Assembly: GCF_030848495.1 (NCBI RefSeq)
Contig: NZ_JAVDDT010000001.1
Coordinates: 310,001 to 374,000, forward strand
Direction: 5' to 3'
DNA: 64,000 bases
Source: Natronospira bacteriovora
GTDB lineage: Bacteria; Pseudomonadota; Gammaproteobacteria; Natronospirales; Natronospiraceae
Positions 47,714 to 54,365 of this stretch are shown here, piece by piece. A program made the position numbers and the translations under genes. The first letter of the stretch is position 1; every line of letters starts with the position of its first letter. The notes beneath the pieces are model-generated. The model was given only the letters and a program-made list of their open reading frames with translations, was not told where the DNA came from and did no database searches.

Positions 47714-48604
47714 ATGCGTATCAGTCTGGGCCCGATCCTATACTTCTGGCCGCGCCAGGAGACACTGGATTTCTATCACCGGGTCAGGCACTGGCCGGTG
47801 GATCGGGTCTATCTCGGGGAGACCGTTTGTTCCAAGCGTCGGGAATTGCGGGTGGACGACTGGCTGGAGATTGGTGCTGAATTGATTGATGCCGGCAAGG
47901 AAGTACTGCTTTCCTCCCTGACCCTGATCGAAGCCCGTTCGGAAGCCGGGGCCTTGAAGCGGCTCTGTGATCGTGGCCTGCACATCGAGGCCAATGACTA
48001 TTCGGCCGTTTCAGTGGCGGAGGACAAGGGCCTGCCATTCGTGGGCGGCAGCGGTCTGAACCTCTACAACCGAGCCGCAATCCAGGTACTGAGAAAAGCG
48101 GGCATGTTTGGCTGGGTGCCGCCGCTGGAGATGCCTGCCAGCCAGTTGGCTGAAATCCTCGGTGAGGATATCGGCATCGAAACGGAGGTGTTCGCCTTCG
48201 GACGCATGCCCCTGGCCTGGTCGGCCCGTTGCTTCGCGGCCCGCGCCCATGACCGGCCCAAGGACGACTGTGGTTTCGTCTGCATGGAGTACCCGGATGG
48301 CCTGGCCATGACCACCCAGGAAGATGAAGACTTTCTGGTGATCAACGGCATTCAGACCCAATCCCATCACTGCATGAACCTGATCGGCCATCTGCCGGAA
48401 ATGAATCGCATGGGCGTGGACCGCGTCCGCCTCAGCCCTCAATCCCGGGACATGGACAAGATCACAAGCCGCTGGAGGCAGGCCATTGATGGCGACGCCC
48501 CCATGACACTGGAGGATGACTGGCTCATCGCCCCGTCGGCTGATGGTTACTGGCGTGGAGAACCCGGTTTGCTGGAAACGACATCAACCGCCTCCTGCCG
48601 GTGA
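47714..48604 (+). CDS. ubiV: O2-independent ubiquinone hydroxylation protein UbiV
   Basis: The 296-residue partner of UbiU, also of U32 fold with its own cluster. MRISLGPILYFWPRQETLDF is the family start; the first cysteine is in YLGETVCSKRREL, others in WSARCFAARAHDRPKDDCGF and VCMEYP. Length is close to the E. coli protein (292). It follows ubiU directly and ends 17 bp from the converging ubiT, so all three quinone factors are at one locus. The FNR box ahead of ubiU most likely drives both. Confidence 0.95.
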   Translation: MRISLGPILYFWPRQETLDFYHRVRHWPVDRVYLGETVCSKRRELRVDDWLEIGAELIDAGKEVLLSSLTLIEARSEAGALKRLCDRGLHIEANDYSAVSVAEDKGLPFVGGSGLNLYNRAAIQVLRKAGMFGWVPPLEMPASQLAEILGEDIGIETEVFAFGRMPLAWSARCFAARAHDRPKDDCGFVCMEYPDGLAMTTQEDEDFLVINGIQTQSHHCMNLIGHLPEMNRMGVDRVRLSPQSRDMDKITSRWRQAIDGDAPMTLEDDWLIAPSADGYWRGEPGLLETTSTASCR

Positions 48605-48621
48605 AAATGATGAATCGGGCA

Positions 48622-49083
48622 TCACCTTGAGGAAGCAGCAACCCAGGAAGCGCCCAGATCCACGGCACGACGCAGGGGAAGCGGGAGCTCATCAAGCTCG
48701 ATGCCGTCGAGCAGATTCTTCACCAGCAGGCCAAGTTCGGTGTCACCCTCAACCGTCAACCGGCGCTCGAAGAACAGGGTATCCGGATCTTCACGACGAC
48801 TGGCCAACAGCAGGAACTCGCGTACGCCTCCAGCGACAGTGACTGCCGGCTTGCCTCTCGAGATCAGGCGCAGTCGGCCTTCCTCCAGAGTGATGAACCA
48901 GTGCAGAGCGAGGTCCGTGATGGCAATCTCGATTACCTCGCCCCGAAGAAAGTCCAGATCACCGTCCGCCATGCGTTCACGAAATACCCGCTCCAGCAAC
49001 GGCTCCATGGCCAATGCCTGCATACGAACCGGGGTCAGATTCAGGGGCATCTTCACGAGGCTCAGTAGCCAGGCGGTTGGCAT
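48622..49083 (-). CDS. ubiT: Lipid-binding ubiquinone accessory factor UbiT
   Basis: UbiT is an SCP2-fold lipid carrier that holds quinone intermediates in the anaerobic pathway. The 153-residue protein has the SCP2 core at about residues 35-130: FRERMADGDLDFLRGEVIEI, LHWFITLEEGRLRL and RRLTVEGDTELGLLVKNLLDG. GGAG lies 8 bp before the ATG at 49083. It converges on ubiV and is divergent from an aroQ-like operon. An FNR box at 49144-49157 stands between and could serve both directions. Confidence 0.92.
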   Translation of the reverse strand: MPTAWLLSLVKMPLNLTPVRMQALAMEPLLERVFRERMADGDLDFLRGEVIEIAITDLALHWFITLEEGRLRLISRGKPAVTVAGGVREFLLLASRREDPDTLFFERRLTVEGDTELGLLVKNLLDGIELDELPLPLRRAVDLGASWVAASSR

Positions 49084-49143
49084 GACGGCGTTCTCCGGGT
49101 GACATCAGACGCCAGAGCATGCACGGCAACGCCTTCGCCTTCC

Positions 49144-49157
49144 TTGACCGGCATCAA
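49144..49157. promoter_or_regulatory. FNR-type box between ubiT and the aroQ-hemerythrin operon
   Basis: TTGACCGGCATCAA matches the FNR dyad with one change. Toward aroQ, TAGCAT at 49181-49186 gives a -10 and a start about 41.5 bp from the box centre. Toward ubiT, CATGCT at 49121-49116 (minus) fits the same spacing but is a weaker -10. Confidence 0.75.
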
Positions 49158-49241
49158 GTACCTCGAAAAGCCCGACGCAGTAGCATCCGGGCGTGAATCG
49201 GATCCCTTGCGAGGATCCCTTGCAAGGATCAGGGGCATGTC

Positions 49242-49526
49242 ATGAGAGAGACGGATCTGAACCACATTCGGACACAGATCGACCGGCTTGATGAACAACT
49301 GCTCAACCTGCTGGTGGAACGCCTTGCACTCGCACGCAAGGCCCAGGCCTGCAAGCAACTGGCCGGTCTCCCCCCCCACTCACCGGAGCGGGAGTCTGAA
49401 ATCCTGCAACAGCTGCTTCGGCTTGCCCGTTCCAGCGGTATCGACGGCGAGCTGATCGAAGCCATCTACCAGCCTATTCTCACAGCCGGCCGGAGTGCCG
49501 GCCAGAATGAACGGAGTACCCCATGA
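49242..49526 (+). CDS. Chorismate mutase-type (AroQ fold) protein
   Basis: A 94-residue all-helical protein of the AroQ class: LNHIRTQIDRLDEQLLNLL at the N-terminus (with the active-site Arg), VERLALARKAQACKQ with the conserved Lys, and a C-terminal helix GELIEAIYQPIL. It should convert chorismate to prephenate. It is placed at the head of a hemerythrin-DGC-dnr operon and next to ubiT, not in an aromatic amino acid operon. Prephenate is the reported oxygen donor of UbiUV, so this could supply it; that is inference. AGGGG precedes the ATG. A repeated GATCCCTTGC lies just upstream. Confidence 0.85.
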   Translation: MRETDLNHIRTQIDRLDEQLLNLLVERLALARKAQACKQLAGLPPHSPERESEILQQLLRLARSSGIDGELIEAIYQPILTAGRSAGQNERSTP

Positions 49527-49978
49527 AGCGGAGTGCCGAACTGCAGCCCCTGTCCCGGGAGCACAATGTTGCCCTGAAACTGGCGCGGGACGCTCGGCGT
49601 GCCGCTGCCGATGGCAGCGAGAAGGATGTTTCCGAGGCCTGGCGCAAACTGTCACGGATCTGGTACACGGAAATGGCGGTACACTTCCGTGCCGAGGAGC
49701 AACTCCTGTTTCCCATACTGCGCGACAATGGCGATCATGAACTGGTCAGCGAGCTGGAGCGGGAACACCGGGCCATGCAGAAGGCACTGGAAGACCCACG
49801 GCGACAGGATCGCGCGCGACTCTCGGCCATCGGTCACGTGCTCAACGACCACATCCGCCGCGAAGAGCGGGAGGTATTCCCCCGTCTCGAACGACTGATG
49901 AACGATGCCGCACGACGGCAGGTACAGGTGGGGCTTGACCGCATGCTTGAATCCATGAAGGAACGGGAGGCCTCATGA
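49523..49978 (+). CDS. Hemerythrin-domain protein
   Basis: A 151-residue four-helix protein with the di-iron ligand pattern: LSREHNVALKLA (first His), MAVHFRAEEQLLFPIL (HxxxE with Glu), LEREHRAMQKAL (second His pair) and LNDHIRREEREVFPRLE (HxxxxE with Asp/Glu). Hemerythrins of this group handle O2 or NO or repair iron centres. The ATG overlaps the aroQ stop by 4 bp and its own stop overlaps the DGC gene, so translation is coupled. Location before a Dnr regulator suggests NO scavenging or sensing. Confidence 0.9.
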   Translation: MKRSAELQPLSREHNVALKLARDARRAAADGSEKDVSEAWRKLSRIWYTEMAVHFRAEEQLLFPILRDNGDHELVSELEREHRAMQKALEDPRRQDRARLSAIGHVLNDHIRREEREVFPRLERLMNDAARRQVQVGLDRMLESMKEREAS

Positions 49979-50382
49979 GCCGACGTCCGGACAAGCCCAT
50001 TGTCTACTCCTGCTCCGGCTGCTCCAGTGCGGCCCAGTTGGCCAATGAGCTCGCCGTTCGCCTTGACCGCCAGGATGAAGCAGAGATGTCATGCATTGCC
50101 GGTGTGGGCGGGAACGTGAAGAAACTGGTGCGAACGGCCCAATCCCGCCGGCCGATCCTCGCCCTGGACGGCTGCCAGCTGGCCTGCGTGAAGGCCTGCC
50201 TGTCAGAGCGCGGGGTGACAGCCAGCCACCATGTGGTACTCTCCGATTTCGGCGTCAAAAAGCGTTACCGGGCGGATTTTGACCCGAATGAGGCGGACGC
50301 CCTTTATGAACGCATGGCGGAAGCCGCTCGCTCCTTGTCTGCAGGTACGACCCAGGAAACCTTCAACGATGCAGGATCGTGA
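49975..50382 (+). CDS. DGC-domain putative zinc-binding protein
   Basis: A 135-residue protein of the DGC family, named for its Asp-Gly-Cys motif. Cysteines are clustered: VYSCSGCSSAAQLANEL at the N-terminus, CIAGVGGNVKKLV in the middle, and LALDGCQLACVKACL, enough for one or two metal centres. No activity is established for the family. It overlaps the hemerythrin gene (ATGA) and also the dnr start by 14 bp. DGC proteins are often encoded beside denitrification genes, which fits here, but the role is unknown. Confidence 0.85.
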   Translation: MSRRPDKPIVYSCSGCSSAAQLANELAVRLDRQDEAEMSCIAGVGGNVKKLVRTAQSRRPILALDGCQLACVKACLSERGVTASHHVVLSDFGVKKRYRADFDPNEADALYERMAEAARSLSAGTTQETFNDAGS

Positions 50383-51055
50383 CCATGACATGCTGAAAGG
50401 CCACGAGGTTTTCGGGCCGATTGGGGACAAGACACGCCAGGCGGTGCTCGAAGACGCCTTCGAACTGGACATGCCGGCGGGAACCACTCTGTTTCGACAG
50501 GGAGAGGATGCGAAATTCCTTCACCTGGTTCTCGAAGGTCGTGTGGCCCTGATCGGCAGTTCCGATGGCAAGGACGAGACCGTGGTGGAGTTCTTTCAGG
50601 CCGGTGATGTATTCATCATGCCGGCCGTGATCCTGCAACTGCCTTTCCTGATGTCGGCCCGCACTGTGGACGACTCCCGGATTCTCATGATTCCCGCCCA
50701 GCGTTTTCGCGAGGAGATCAGCAGCAACGGCGCCCTGAGTCTTGCCTGCAGCCGGGAATTGTCCCGTCATTGGCGGTTGCTCATTAGACAGGTCAAGGAT
50801 CTCAAGCTGCGGTCGGCACCCCAGCGCCTCGGTTCCTACCTGCTCAGCCTTGCGGACACCCATAGCGACCACGCAGAGATCGAACTGGAAGAACAGCGTG
50901 GAATGCTCGCTCGTCGCCTGGGCATGACGCCGGAAAACCTGTCCCGGGCTTTCTCACGGCTGAGCGACAGTGGCGTAAAGTCGCGTGGCCGCAAGATCGA
51001 GCTCAGCGATATCCCGGCACTGCGCGCATTCTGCGCCTACGACGATCTCACCTGA
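50369..51055 (+). CDS. Crp/Fnr-family regulator, Dnr-like
   Basis: A 228-residue regulator with a cyclic-nucleotide-fold sensor at about residues 10-125 (LFRQGEDAKFLHLVLEGRVAL, FFQAGDVFIMPAVILQL) and a winged HTH at about 150-210 (RRLGMTPENLSRAFSRLSD). The recognition helix has E-x-x-S-R, as in FNR, so it should bind TTGAT-type boxes. It lacks the FNR N-terminal cysteine cluster, as Dnr does, and so may sense NO through heme. The ATG at 50369 overlaps the DGC gene; an alternative Met lies 7 codons on. Four matching boxes lie just downstream before narK1. Confidence 0.9.
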   Translation: MQDRDHDMLKGHEVFGPIGDKTRQAVLEDAFELDMPAGTTLFRQGEDAKFLHLVLEGRVALIGSSDGKDETVVEFFQAGDVFIMPAVILQLPFLMSARTVDDSRILMIPAQRFREEISSNGALSLACSRELSRHWRLLIRQVKDLKLRSAPQRLGSYLLSLADTHSDHAEIELEEQRGMLARRLGMTPENLSRAFSRLSDSGVKSRGRKIELSDIPALRAFCAYDDLT

Positions 51056-51127
51056 ATTACCGGCTCTCCTCCTCCCCGATCAGGTGACCGGCATTTCCCA
51101 CCGCCGCGCCTTGTGACCGCCTTCCGC

Positions 51128-51141
51128 TTGATCTGGGTCAA
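51128..51141. promoter_or_regulatory. FNR/Dnr box 1 of the narK1 control region
   Basis: TTGATCTGGGTCAA differs from TTGAT-N4-ATCAA in one half-site base. It lies 171 bp before narK1, upstream of the other boxes. The 257 bp between dnr and narK1 are otherwise non-coding. Confidence 0.75.
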
Positions 51142-51185
51142 GCGTGCTTGAATCAACGTTCGACCGATCTTCCCTGCGTAAAAAT

Positions 51186-51199
51186 TTGATCTAGGTTAA
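51186..51199. promoter_or_regulatory. FNR/Dnr box 2 of the narK1 control region
   Basis: TTGATCTAGGTTAA matches the dyad with two changes in the right half. Its centre is 58 bp after box 1 and 49 bp before the last box. Confidence 0.7.
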
Positions 51200-51207
51200 T
51201 GCTTGTA

Positions 51208-51248
51208 ATGACCTGTATCAAAGCTTGTACATTTTTGATACAGGTCAA
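51208..51248 (+). promoter_or_regulatory. Paired inverted FNR/Dnr boxes nearest narK1
   Basis: ATGACCTGTATCAA (51208-51221) and TTGATACAGGTCAA (51235-51248) are reverse complements at 13 of 14 positions, 13 bp apart, so the pair is itself a palindrome. From the second box, TAAGCT at 51271-51276 is a plausible weak -10 and the implied start is about 42 bp from the box centre, 30 bp before the ATG. Confidence 0.8.
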
Positions 51249-51312
51249 GGCTGGGCCTATGCGCCTTCCTTAAGCTGCACCTGTGCATGATCAACCAAGG
51301 GGAGATCCACCG

Positions 51313-52590
51313 ATGGCCTCGGCCCGCTTCAAGCAGTATTCCGTTCTCAGCGCCAACACCATTGCCTTCACCATCTGCTTCATGGTCTGGACCATGTTCG
51401 GTGAGATAGGTGTGCCCATTGCCGATGAACTGGGCCTGAATGAAACCCAGTTCGGGATTCTCACGGCCGTGCCCATCCTGATCGGCTCTCTGGTACGCCT
51501 TCCCCTGGGCGCCTGGACGGACAGGTTTGGCGGCCGGCCGGTGTTCTTCATTCTCATGCTGACCACGGTGCCAGCCATCTGGCTGGTGCAGTTCGCCACC
51601 GAATACTGGCAGCTTCTGGTCCTTGGCGCCTTCGTGGGCCTCGCCGGTGGCTCCTTTTCAGTGGGCATCAGCTACACCGCCAAGTGGTTCCCGCGCAAGC
51701 AGCAGGGAACGGCCATGGGCATCTTCGGTGCCGGCAACGCCGGTGCGGCGGTCACCAAATACGTTGCGCCCACGGTCATCGTGGTTCTGAGCTGGCAACA
51801 TGTGGCCAATATCTACGCCGCTATCATGTTGATCACGGCAATTCTCTTCTGGTTCTTCACCTACTCCAACCCGGAGCACAAGAACCCGAGTTCGGTCAGC
51901 CTCAGGGAACAATTCAAGGTTCTCAATGACCCCAAGGTCTGGAAGTACTGCCAGTACTACTCGGTGGTCTTCGGCGGCTATGTGGGCGTCTCTCTCTATC
52001 TCACCCGCTACTACATGATGGAATATGGCGTGGGCATTCAGCTGGCCGCCCTGATCGCCACCATCTTCGTGCTGCCGTCAGGCGTCATCCGCGCCTTCGG
52101 TGGCTGGCTGTCGGACAAGTTTGGCGCCCACAACGTCACCTGGTGGTGCATGTGGTCGAGCCTGATCTGTTTCTTCTTCATGTCCTATCCGCATACCGAG
52201 TATGCGATCCATACCCGGGATGGCGGTGCCATCGAATTCTCCTTCGGTCTGCCCATGTGGCTGTTCACGGTGCTGCTGTTCATTGTCGGTATCGCCTGGG
52301 GCCTGGGCAAGGCATCGGTCTTCAAGTATCTGTCCGACGATTATGACAGGAATCTCGGGCTCGTCTCCGGCATGGTGGGTCTGGCCGGCGGTATTGGCGG
52401 CTTTATGCTGCCGATCATGTTCGGTGCCCTGATCGACCTCACCGGCGTCACCACCACCATCTGGATGCTCTGCTTCGGCTTCACCGGGGTATCCGTCATC
52501 TGGATGTGGTGGACAGAGCGTCGCGTACCGATTCTTACCCGGGACCGCTACCACCAGCCGAGTGTGCGTATGACGGAACCCGAACAGTAA
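51313..52590 (+). CDS. narK1: Nitrate/nitrite transporter, NarK1 type
   Basis: A 425-residue major-facilitator protein with 12 membrane segments. The nitrate-porter signatures are present: AFVGLAGGSFSVGISYTAKW (signature 1) and GMVGLAGGIGGFMLPIMFGA (signature 2), plus LVRLPLGAWTDRFGGRP with the substrate arginine. NarK1 types are proposed to import nitrate with protons. The ATG at 51313 has AAGGGGAG 8 bp upstream; an in-frame ATG at 51283 is less likely. It is the first gene of the nar cluster, 70 bp before narK2. Confidence 0.94.
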   Translation: MASARFKQYSVLSANTIAFTICFMVWTMFGEIGVPIADELGLNETQFGILTAVPILIGSLVRLPLGAWTDRFGGRPVFFILMLTTVPAIWLVQFATEYWQLLVLGAFVGLAGGSFSVGISYTAKWFPRKQQGTAMGIFGAGNAGAAVTKYVAPTVIVVLSWQHVANIYAAIMLITAILFWFFTYSNPEHKNPSSVSLREQFKVLNDPKVWKYCQYYSVVFGGYVGVSLYLTRYYMMEYGVGIQLAALIATIFVLPSGVIRAFGGWLSDKFGAHNVTWWCMWSSLICFFFMSYPHTEYAIHTRDGGAIEFSFGLPMWLFTVLLFIVGIAWGLGKASVFKYLSDDYDRNLGLVSGMVGLAGGIGGFMLPIMFGALIDLTGVTTTIWMLCFGFTGVSVIWMWWTERRVPILTRDRYHQPSVRMTEPEQ

Positions 52591-52659
52591 ACCATCGATA
52601 ATCGAAATGACGGCGGGTCTTGCGAGGTTCGTCGATCCACAAACGCAGGAGATGGCATT

Positions 52660-54273
52660 GTGAAGAACAATCAGGACATTGACCGCTGGGATCCCGAAGA
52701 CACTACGCTTTGGGAGTCCGAAGGCAAGCGCATTGCCAACCGCAACCTCTGGATATCCATCCCCAATCTGCTGCTGGCTTTTGCCGTATGGATGATGTGG
52801 GGCATGATAGCGGTCCAGATGCTGAATCTGGGTTTTCCCTTCAGTGAGGCCCAGCTGTTCACGCTGGCCGCCATTGCCGGTCTGACCGGGGCCACCCTGC
52901 GGATACCCGCCTCGTTCATGATCCGGATTGCCGGCGGCCGCAACACCATCTTCTTTACCACGGCGCTAATGATCATTCCCTGCGTGGGGGCCTGGATCTC
53001 ATTGCAGAATCCGGATACCCCACTATGGGTGTTTCAGCTCTACGCCTTCCTCTCGGGTATCGGCGGTGGCAACTTTGCCGCGTCCATGAGCAACATCTCC
53101 AACTTCTTTCCCAAGCGCCAGCAGGGTCTGGCCCTGGGCCTGAACGCAGGCCTGGGTAATTTCGGTGTCACCACCATGCAGATCCTGATCCCGCTGGTGA
53201 TGATAGCGCCGGTCTTCTGGTTCCTGTCCGGTGATCCCATGATTCTGGAACGGGCGAGTGGAACGCTCATTGGACGAATTGAGGCCGGTACGGAGACATG
53301 GATTCAGAATGCCCCCCTGGTCTGGGCGCTGCTTCTGATTCCAGCCTGTATCTTTGCCTGGTTCGGCATGAACAACCTCAGAACGGTGACGCCAAATCCA
53401 GGCCATCCCCTGCGGGCCTTTGGCACGCTGGTCGGTCTTTATGGTGTGGGCTTTCTGACTGCCGCCATTGGCCTCTACCTCTTCCTTCCCGCACCGGTGG
53501 GTCTGGGCGTACTCAACATGTGGCTGGCCCTGCCCTTGATCATTGTGCTTACCCTGGGGTTTCTTCGCATCCTTCCAGGTGAGGTCATCCGGCCCGGTAT
53601 CAAACGACAGTTCACGATCTTCAAGGACAAGCACACCTGGTCCATGACCGTGCTTTACATCCTGACCTTCGGTTCCTTCATTGGCTTCTCGGCAGCACTG
53701 CCGCTCTCCATCGAGGTCATTTTCGGCTACATGAATCAGGTTCAGGCCGATGGCTCCGTGGAGCGGGTGGCGAACCCCGATGGCCCCAGTGCCCTCACAT
53801 TCGCCTGGATCGGCCCCTTCATCGGCGCATTGATCCGGCCTATCGGTGGCTGGCTTTCCGACAAGGTGGGCGGCTCCATCGTGACCCAGGTGATTTCCGT
53901 GGTCATGGTGCTTGCCTCCGTCGCCGTGGGCTATGTAATGATGCTGGCCTACGCTGCCGAAGCACCCCAGGACTACTTCCCGGCCTTCCTCATACTCTTC
54001 CTCGTGATCTTCGCCGCCTGCGGCATCGGTAACGGATCCACCTTCCGCACCATCGGCGTGGTATTCAGCCAGGAGCTGAAGGGCCCCGTGCTGGGCTGGA
54101 CTTCCGCCGTGGCGGCTTATGGCGCCTTCATCGCGCCCCGCGTCATGGGAGAGCAGATACAGGCCGGCAGTCCCGAAATTGCCATGTATGCCTTCGCCGC
54201 CTTCTATGCCATCTGCCTGGTGGTGAACTGGTGGTTCTATCTACGTAAAAACGCCTACATCAAGAATCCGTAA
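52660..54273 (+). CDS. narK2: Nitrate/nitrite antiporter, NarK2 type
   Basis: A 537-residue nitrate porter with the longer NarK2-type N-terminus (RWDPEDTTLWESEGKRIANR). Signatures include LSGIGGGNFAASMSNISNFF, GLNAGLGNFGVTTMQ and the C-terminal ACGIGNGSTFRTIGVVF. NarK2 types exchange external nitrate for internal nitrite, so both steps of nitrate entry and nitrite exit are covered by the pair. The start is GTG 52660 with AGGAG 8 bp upstream. It precedes narG by 92 bp. The two genes remain separate, unlike the fused NarK1-NarK2 of Paracoccus. Confidence 0.94.
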   Translation: MKNNQDIDRWDPEDTTLWESEGKRIANRNLWISIPNLLLAFAVWMMWGMIAVQMLNLGFPFSEAQLFTLAAIAGLTGATLRIPASFMIRIAGGRNTIFFTTALMIIPCVGAWISLQNPDTPLWVFQLYAFLSGIGGGNFAASMSNISNFFPKRQQGLALGLNAGLGNFGVTTMQILIPLVMIAPVFWFLSGDPMILERASGTLIGRIEAGTETWIQNAPLVWALLLIPACIFAWFGMNNLRTVTPNPGHPLRAFGTLVGLYGVGFLTAAIGLYLFLPAPVGLGVLNMWLALPLIIVLTLGFLRILPGEVIRPGIKRQFTIFKDKHTWSMTVLYILTFGSFIGFSAALPLSIEVIFGYMNQVQADGSVERVANPDGPSALTFAWIGPFIGALIRPIGGWLSDKVGGSIVTQVISVVMVLASVAVGYVMMLAYAAEAPQDYFPAFLILFLVIFAACGIGNGSTFRTIGVVFSQELKGPVLGWTSAVAAYGAFIAPRVMGEQIQAGSPEIAMYAFAAFYAICLVVNWWFYLRKNAYIKNP

Positions 54274-54365
54274 TCCGTGAATCCGGGAAACCATGAGATG
54301 AGTCAATCAATGTTGAAAACCAGAGTCGCGCCTGACGGGCAAACCGGCCTGCAAGGAGTCAAAGC

